A DNA stretch of 64,000 bases from Malus domestica (Eukaryota > Streptophyta > Magnoliopsida > Rosales > Rosaceae). This document shows, one piece after another, positions 57,380 to 64,000 of the stretch. Both the position numbers and the translations under genes were made by a program. The DNA is taken from assembly GCF_042453785.1 (NCBI RefSeq), contig NC_091677.1, forward strand, positions 28,707,501 to 28,771,500, given 5' to 3'. Every line of letters begins with the position of its first letter. Positions within the stretch are counted from its first letter, which is position 1. A model generated the notes under the pieces. It saw only the letters and a list, made by a program, of their open reading frames with translations. It was not told the origin of the DNA and ran no database searches.

Positions 57380-59883
57380 GGCGGTCTGTAACCGAGGGCA
57401 AACCAGTGAGGTAAAATTTGAAGAACAAGTTGCGGAGTTTTATCAAATCTGTAAAACAAGTTGATTGAAGCAATTTCAAAGCATAATACTTTAGGTCGGA
57501 GCATTAAATACTAAAATTGGACGTAGAAAGAAAGAAGAATATGAATTACAAAGCTCAGTCCAATACAATGCAGACTCAGAAATTCAGAATTACAAAGCTC
57601 GCTCCAAAATTGCATTAAATACTAGACACAGTGGTAGATTTAAGAACAATCCCAATTCCCAGGTGGAGAGAAAGAGAGAGGAGAGAGGAAGTACCCAGGA
57701 AGAGGAAGGGGGAGCTTTGGCCTCGCTAGCTCGGGAGAGTTGAGGAGTGTAGACGGAGGAGGACTCGAGGTCGAGGAGGAGGAGGACGACGAGGTGGATT
57801 CCCAAGTCCCTTCTTTCAACTTGATTTAGAGCTTCGGGTGGATTCCCAAGTTCCGGACCGGGTCTGGGTCGGCAGCTTCTTTATCATTTCCCTCATTATA
57901 TTTTGATTTTTCTCTTTTTGGACTTCACCTAAATATGAATACAAAAATATAAACAAAAGAGAAGTGTAAACACTGTTGATTTGGTTTTTGATTTTACAAA
58001 CGTAGCGGTAGTATATTACATTATTAGTTGTTAAATTAGGAAGACCGATGTAGATCGAACTTGCACCAAGTACATAAAAATTTAAGTGAATTTTCTCTAA
58101 TTTTATAAAATTTTCACTTTTTGATTTTTATTTTTTTAAATAAAATTAATTACTCGGTATCAAAGTTCTAATAGATGCTAGTAGGATAGCAGGCTGGGGC
58201 CTAGAGTCTAGGTGGCTAGGCGGGGTCTAGGCGGATTTAAGTAGACCCATTATATTTCGTGTAAATAAGTGTCGATTTATACTTAAAATATATATAATTT
58301 CATCATAAACTACAAAATAGAATGACATATGTATTATGAAGTGTGCATAATGAAAACATTGAGGAACAAACATATAATGTGTGTGCATTTAAGTATTTAA
58401 CAAGTCTCTTACAATTTATTAAAAAAATAAAATGCAAATTGAAGTTATCTATTTTCTGTTTAAATGAGTTGCAATTTAGACGGTTTTCTTAATTTTCAAA
58501 TACCTATGTATTAATCGGAACGGTGGCCAGCCACCTAGCATATAGGCGAGAATATTTAGAACAATGCTCGGTATTTATCTCAAAATTACTGAATAAAATT
58601 CAGATTTTTCCAAAGAAGTGAACATTAAAGATCAAAAGCCAAAAACTCAAAATTGAAAAACATCAAACGAATCCCAAAAACGATGTCGTCCGCTACCAAA
58701 AAGAAAGAAAAAAAGAAAAGAAAAATTGATGGCCTCGTCTTCGCCGTCCGCGTCGACTAACCATGGCGGTGCTCCTCAGTCTGTCTGTGTAACTAGAGCT
58801 TCGACGACAGGGTCGTGGTCGTCATTCTGGGCTTGCTTCCACTCCACTTGGAGAAAGCTGACCCAAATAATTTGAAGGGGAACTCGTCACGTTGAAGCAA
58901 ATTGCAGAGCTAGAGCAGGGAACAAACAACGCCGTTTGGGTGTGTTTGGCGTATCAGTGTTTTTGTCGCTTTTTTCTTATTAGTTTTGGAATTGATCTAT
59001 AATTCTTGCTTAGGTAATTTATCTTACTTAATTTCAAGTTTCATTTGTACCTTAATTTCATTTTAGATTGGGGATTTTCAATTTGGGGGGTTAAGTTTTA
59101 GGGTTAGGAACTTAGGAATTGGGGTTTAATTTGTTTTAGGGGTGAAATCAAGTTTTGCATTAGGACCTTTGCATAATCCCTTCTCAAAAGTTAATTGCAT
59201 TATCCTTTCCTTCAATACAAACACATGTTTTAGAGCTTTTACAGTACCAGTCGAGGCGGCACCAGCTAATTGGGTGGTAATGAATTTTTGGTAGGTTTGA
59301 TTGGCAGATGTGGGACATGAGAATGTTAGACCACCATCCCAGTGGCGATGGTATTAGCCGAAGAATTCGAACTTTGATATGGTGAAAAGCAAACAGGTTG
59401 CAATGCAAAGAGAGTAGTGAGAGAACCTTGTGAAAAAAATAGCAACATAAAAGATGGAAAAATGAACTTATGACGTAATGTTTTTCGAGGGTATTCTTAT
59501 TTAGGACGATCTGTGTCACGTTTGGTTGTCTGGTTTATAGCTGTGGCATCTTAAAATTTTGGTGAGTAAAGATCAGCTTGGCAGCTGAGTATTTAAGTTA
59601 TGCATTTTATCTTTTACAATCGAAAACGTAAGCTAGGTCCAACAGTTTAGCATTTTTCATAGGAACTATGCCATGGAGATGGAGCTTCATAAATTATACG
59701 TGTTCCTATATGACTATCGGTATTCTCTTACTGGAAGTGGGATAAATTAATTTGTTGATTTGTTTCTTTTACATTGGCAGGTGTTGCATCCGTAGAAAGT
59801 GTACTCAATTTGCTCAGCTGGCTGATAATTTTATTCATTACCCAACTGGTAGGAAGGTAGATTTATCTTTGTAAGGACTAAGG
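57380..59883. other. Intergenic / 5' regions of CBP20 and the PPR gene
   Basis: No confirmed gene. Purine/pyrimidine-rich DNA at 57650-57790 is probably the CBP20 5' UTR or promoter. At 58690-58880 a GC-richer stretch with ATGGCCTCGTCTTCGCC could be an upstream exon or 5' UTR exon of the PPR gene (with 59780-59880 after a GGCAG acceptor), but there is no supporting homology. The segment 58190-58270 contains TAGGCGG repeats resembling 19840-19920, likely transposon debris. Confidence 0.45.
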
Positions 59884-61461
59884 ATGATTTTTTCAGCACA
59901 AAGTCGCTCTTGCTCGTCCTTGCGTTGTTTCCAGTTATTCTCCTCTCTTGGTAGTTTCCATTCAGTTCAAATCCGTCGTTCCTGCTCTTCATTCCCCAAC
60001 CTTAATGACCCAAATGGAGACACAAAGGACGCTAATGATGCTGAGTTGATATCGAAAATCCTTGTCCACCACCATAATCCCTTCCACGCTATGGAGTCCT
60101 CTCTCCAACTCCACGGTATTACTCTCTCCTCCCAACTCGTCCACCACACCCTCCTCCGTCTCACCAATAATTCCAAGATTGCCCTTGCCTTCTTCCACTA
60201 TGCCAAGTCCCTCCCCAACCCTCCTGTCACCACTGCCTCCTTCAACCTGCTCATTGACATCCTTGCCAAGGTCCGTCAGTATGACGTCGCTTGGCAGCTC
60301 ATTGTTGAAATGGACAACTTCAACCTCACTCCCACTGCCACCACATTTCTTACCCTAATTCGCCGATTGATCTCCTCTGGCCTCACCCGCCAAGCCGTTC
60401 GGGCCTTTGACGACATTGAAACCTTCGTCCAAACCAAGCCCAGTAGCCAAGATTTTTGCTTTTTGCTTGATACCCTTTGCAAATACGGTCATGTTAAGGT
60501 TGCAACAGAAGTTTTTAACAAAAAGAAGCATGAGTTTGTCCCTGATGTCAAAATGTACACTGTTTTGATCTATGGGTGGTGTAAGATTGGTCGTTTCGAT
60601 ATGGCAGAGAGATTCTTGAGGGATATGATTGAGCATAGTATTGAGCCCAATGTCGTTACATATAATGTCTTCTTGAATGGTATTTGTAGGCGTGCGAGTT
60701 TGCACCCTCAGGAAAGGTTTGAGAAGACGATAAGGAATGCAGAGACGGTGTTTGAGGAAATGTGGAAGAGAGGGATTGAGCCCGATGTCACTAGTTTTTC
60801 GATTGTGCTTCATGTTTATAGCCGGGCACATAAGCCCGAGTTGTCGCTTGATAAGCTGAAGCTGATGAGGGAGAGAGGGATATTCCCCACAGTGGAAACT
60901 TACACTTCAGTTGTAAAGTGTCTTTGCTCGTGCGGGAGACTTGAGGATGCAGAGGAGTTGCTTGGTGAGATGGTGAGAAGTGGGGTTAGTCCATGTGCAG
61001 CTACGTATAATTGTTTCTTCAAAGAGTACAGGGGGAGAAAGAACGGGGAAGGTGCTTTGAAGTTGTACAGGAAGATGAAGGAGGATGGTTTGTGCGTGCC
61101 CAGTATGCACACTTATAACATATTGGTGGGAATGCTTTTGGAATTGAATCGAATGGAGATTGTGAAAGAAATATGGAATGATATGAAAGAGAGTGGGGTG
61201 GGACCAGATTTGGATTCGTATACTATGTTGATTCATGGGTTATGTGCAAAACAGAAGTGGAGGGAGGCTTGTCAGTTCTTTGTGGAGATGATAGAGAAGG
61301 GTCTTCTTCCTCAGAAGATTACTTTTGAGACACTCTACAAAGGGTTGATACAATCTGATATGTTGAGAACTTGGCGAAGATTGAAGAAGAAACTCGATGA
61401 AGAGTCTATTTCGTTTGGATCAGAGTTCCAAAAGTATCACCTTAAGCCATTTAGGAGATGA
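59884..61461 (+). CDS. P-class pentatricopeptide repeat protein, probably organellar
   Basis: One uninterrupted exon of 525 codons, as is normal for plant PPR genes. The first 40 residues are rich in Ser, Arg and Phe with no acidic residues (MIFSAQSRSCSSLRCFQLF), a plausible mitochondrial presequence. From about residue 115 onward come tandem 35-residue PPR motifs, for example VKMYTVLIYGWCKIGRFDMA, NVVTYNVFLNGICRR, TVETYTSVVKCLCSCGRLED and DLDSYTMLIHGLCAKQKW, about ten in all. There is no E, DYW or SMR domain, so it is a P-class protein expected to bind specific organelle RNAs. It resembles Arabidopsis At2g13420-type proteins from memory, which is unconfirmed. Confidence 0.92.
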   Translation: MIFSAQSRSCSSLRCFQLFSSLGSFHSVQIRRSCSSFPNLNDPNGDTKDANDAELISKILVHHHNPFHAMESSLQLHGITLSSQLVHHTLLRLTNNSKIALAFFHYAKSLPNPPVTTASFNLLIDILAKVRQYDVAWQLIVEMDNFNLTPTATTFLTLIRRLISSGLTRQAVRAFDDIETFVQTKPSSQDFCFLLDTLCKYGHVKVATEVFNKKKHEFVPDVKMYTVLIYGWCKIGRFDMAERFLRDMIEHSIEPNVVTYNVFLNGICRRASLHPQERFEKTIRNAETVFEEMWKRGIEPDVTSFSIVLHVYSRAHKPELSLDKLKLMRERGIFPTVETYTSVVKCLCSCGRLEDAEELLGEMVRSGVSPCAATYNCFFKEYRGRKNGEGALKLYRKMKEDGLCVPSMHTYNILVGMLLELNRMEIVKEIWNDMKESGVGPDLDSYTMLIHGLCAKQKWREACQFFVEMIEKGLLPQKITFETLYKGLIQSDMLRTWRRLKKKLDEESISFGSEFQKYHLKPFRR

Positions 61462-61639
61462 TATTCCATCTGCAGGCAACTGTAGGATGCATGCAGTGAG
61501 CATCTGCATTTTGTTTTCAAGAGATATTGCTGTGCCTTTGGCAGAGAGTCACATTCAACCTCAATCATTTCGTGCCTTTCATTCCAAGCGTTGATTAATT
61601 CTCTATAATGATGCAGTAAATGAGATGCTTGCAGTTTCT

Positions 61640-62140
61640 TGTATTTCTACATGGCCTTACAGATTAACTTTCTGGGATCTGCGCAACCCTCTGAACCGAT
61701 CCTGGCAGAGTTTCTTGGCTTGACTACCTCTCAAGATGTGTGGCGGGATCTCAAGAAAAAAATTTCATCCGCAGATTATGACTCGGGCACTCCATCTCAA
61801 ACTTCAACTTCAAACCATCGACATGGGCAACTCTAGCATCTGTGATTACCTTGACAAGATCAAAACACTTGCAGATCCCCTCGCAGCCATTCAGAATCAT
61901 GTCTCGGATTCTGAGCTTGTTCGCTTCACTCTCGCCGGTTTGGGTGATGGTTATGAATCTTTTACGAGGTTCATCCCTACACGATCAGTCCTTCCAACGT
62001 TTGATCAACTTCACGCACTCTTACTGAACCAAGAATATCGACTTCATCAGCTTCACTCTCAGGCTCAAACTGCGCCTCGAGGAAATTGCGGTCTTGGAAT
62101 TTTTCGTGGTTGTGGACCTTGTGGTTGTTCCTGTCTATTT
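61640..62140 (+). pseudogene. Copia gag (UBN2-type) fragment
   Basis: Plus-strand pieces in shifting frames: SAQPSEPILAEFLGLTTSQDVWRDL, then LQLQTIDMGNSSICDYLDKIKTLAD, VRFTLAGLGDGYESFTRFI and LHALLLNQEYRLHQL. This is the gag region of a Ty1/copia element, of a different subfamily from 17140-19750. No LTR, protease or integrase follows. It begins about 180 bp after the PPR stop codon. Confidence 0.8.
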
Positions 62141-62875
62141 TAGTGCATGCTGAAGAAGGATAGATAACAATGTACTCATACAAACAAAGCTTCTTATTTG
62201 AATAAAATGATGAGTTCTTTTGTACTTAACACCGGTTTATTGTTTACTTAATTTCTTTTCATACTTAGTGGGAAAAAATGCATCTTAATCCCAATTCGTC
62301 CTTTATTTTGTCTTTCTAAACACCAAGCCCTAATCCGCCCTCATAACGGTGACCATAATCGGAATTGCCTAATCCGGCCTTACAACGGTGACCATAATCG
62401 AAACTAATGATGTGAGCATTTCTGCTCGTCAATCGAGGCTCAGTCTTATCAACGACGACGGAATGATTGGTGGACGACATCATAATCAGAATCGTTCATT
62501 CTCTTTATTATCATCTAAAGATCATACCTGCAAAAAATTATTCAGTTTAAGATCGTTTAGTTATCCATTTGTGTAAAACGAACCAACCGTTTGAGTAACA
62601 AGTAGGATCCACATAATAAACCGTTCATTTTTGTGTGACTCATGAATTGTTAAAAATTTCACGGTGAACCGTCCATTAAATGTAATATTTTTACATCTAT
62701 CATCGTTGACCGTATAGGTATTTTATTGACCTACTTAAAATTCTGATATAATAAGGTCGAAGTCCCTTCCTCCGCTTTTGAAAGACGCCTCCAGCTGCTT
62801 CTGCTGCTTCTGCTGCTGCTGCTGCTGCTGCTTCTTCTTCTTTCTCCAGCGGCACATAGAAATCACCAAGTAACC
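62141..62875. promoter_or_regulatory. RPB6 upstream region with GCT repeat
   Basis: No other gene seen. A (CTG/CTT)n tract at about 62791-62842, including about seven consecutive GCT units (62811-62831), lies within 90 bp of the RPB6 start and is probably in its 5' UTR. CCTAATCCG/ATAATCGG duplications at about 62330-62400 form a short direct repeat. Confidence 0.5.
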
Positions 62876-64000
62876 ATGGCGGACGAAGATTACAACGATA
62901 TGGACATCGGGTACGAGGATGAGCCAGTAGAGCCAGAGATTGAGGTAACGATCTTACTTTAATTTTGTCTCTTGCTTCTTTCAATTTTATGATGATTGCT
63001 GTTAAAATCTCTGATTAACAAATTGACTGGATTCATAGTTTGTATTTTATTGAAAAAATTAAAGAAATAAATTTGAAGTTGCGATATAGTAATACAGTCT
63101 GGTGGTATTTAGGGTTTAGGGTCCTAGGTTTTAGGTTTGAATCTCATGGATTGTGAATTCGATACCAATTTATTTCCCACTTTTAGTGTAAATATCGTTG
63201 CATAAAAAATAAATTTGAAGAAGAATAATTGGGTAATGGACAGGAAGGCGCAGAGGAGGTAGAGGATGCGGAGAATGCTAACGATGATCTTCCAGGCGAT
63301 GCCATTGAAGTTGATGACAAAGAAGAAGAAGCACCGGTGGAACGACCGCGAAGAACATCCAAATTTATGACCAAATATGAACGTGCTAGAATATTGGGTA
63401 CTCGTGCTGTGCAGATCAGGTATATTTCTATTCAGTTTCAATTTTGAATCTTTGTTGTTGATTGATTTGAATTGGAAATTGATTGAGATTGTATGGTTTG
63501 GATGAGCAGCATGAATGCCCCTGTGATGGTTGAGTTGCAGGGTGAGACTGACCCGCTTGAGGTAACATTTTCCTGCACCTATATTTATGCTCGAATACTG
63601 GAATCGATCGATGCCTAGAAAGTAGAACTGTTACCATGTTAACCTGCTGCTTCACTTTGACGTGCACAAAACAAGTGCTTGTGTATTGGATGGTTAACCT
63701 GCTCTATTACATGCACAGAACAAGTGCTTGCATATTGGATTTTTGTTCCGCTATTGTTTTCTTCCACATTCCTCTAAAACAACTCGTTTTTATAAATTAA
63801 GAGTTAAAATCGAAGAACAGCCAAACCTTATAGTATCTTATTGTACCATGTGCCATTGTGTGACTAACGGAAAATGGCCAGAAATGGTGTGTTGTTGTGA
63901 CTTGTGACAATGTGCATGTTATCTTGATATAGCATCTAATTGCACTTTACTTTGATGTTCAGTTTTTCTCTTTCTACTTTTGGCTTTCTTTGCTTCTACA
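62876..64000 (+). CDS. RPB6: RNA polymerase subunit RPB6, 5' part
   Basis: Three exons are visible: 62876-62944, 63244-63419 and 63510-63561, with GT-AG borders and consistent phase, giving 99 codons. The rest lies beyond the window. The N-terminus is acidic ([16 protein letters not shown], then [16 protein letters not shown]), followed by the RPB6 signature [20 protein letters not shown] and [15 protein letters not shown]6 is the omega-like subunit shared by RNA polymerases I, II and III and, in plants, IV and V. It helps assemble and stabilise the clamp. The final about 45 residues, including the conserved IPFTIRR motif, should be in the next exon or exons. The intron after 63561 runs to the window edge. 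Confidence 0.94.

Noticed and set aside
60355-60831. 158-codon antisense ORF inside the PPR gene
   Set aside because: It lies fully within a clear PPR coding exon and has no family match.
1-64000. CRISPR array, operon or riboswitch
   Set aside because: This is a plant nuclear sequence with spliced genes; the tandem repeats present lack unique spacers of constant length.

Overview
This is a window of a dicot plant nuclear genome. The gene set (VOZ and GOLDEN2-LIKE transcription factors, a P-class PPR protein, plant-type RPN1, CBP20 and RPB6), the GT-AG exon structures and the dense transposon remains all say plant. The repeat types resemble those I associate with Rosaceae such as apple or pear, but that assignment is inference. 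Coding sequence is a small part of the 64 kb.

Left third (1-19.8 kb) is accessory and heavily rearranged. A broken VOZ copy (465-1496, minus) is followed by copy A of the VOZ upstream region (1809-3964), a degenerate FAR1/MULE transposase-like gene (3967-7333, minus), copy B of the same upstream region (7627-10371), an acyl-CoA oxidase pseudogene (10428-10903), and a complete VOZ gene (11831-14039, minus) with its own upstream region as copy C (14391-14935). Copies A and B share one MULE-type element with long terminal inverted repeats and a 10-bp target-site duplication. Copy C keeps the empty site, so the order of events can be read: insertion first, then duplication. An RNase H fragment and an internally deleted Ty1/copia element with LTRs, PBS and TSD (17140-19750) close this part.

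Middle (19.8-37.6 kb) is mostly non-coding: a polypyrimidine block, hairpin MITEs, a Harbinger-like element that carries a bHLH exon, and a second copy of a TGTACCCA-rich element. It contains one gene, a complete six-exon GOLDEN2-LIKE gene (31509-35013, plus).

Right part (37.6-64 kb) is gene-rich. It holds a 25-exon RPN1 proteasome subunit gene (37666-52363, plus), an eight-exon CBP20 cap-binding gene (53691-57379, minus) with a U12-type AT-AC intron, an intronless PPR gene (59884-61461, plus) and the start of RPB6 (62876 to beyond the edge, plus). RPN1 intron 9 is 6.9 kb because a 5'-truncated RTE-like LINE entered it. Its TSD is still readable, and inside lies a 4-kb block of tandem repeats with an open antisense coiled-coil ORF. 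The intact genes are independent nuclear genes (transcription, cap binding, protein turnover, organelle RNA), not an operon or pathway cluster.

The most unusual items are the run of identical-length 63-nt exons in the FAR1-like gene, the satellite-like antisense-ORF block inside RPN1, and the three-copy VOZ upstream segment with filled and empty sites. All splice sites were read by eye and none is confirmed by transcripts.
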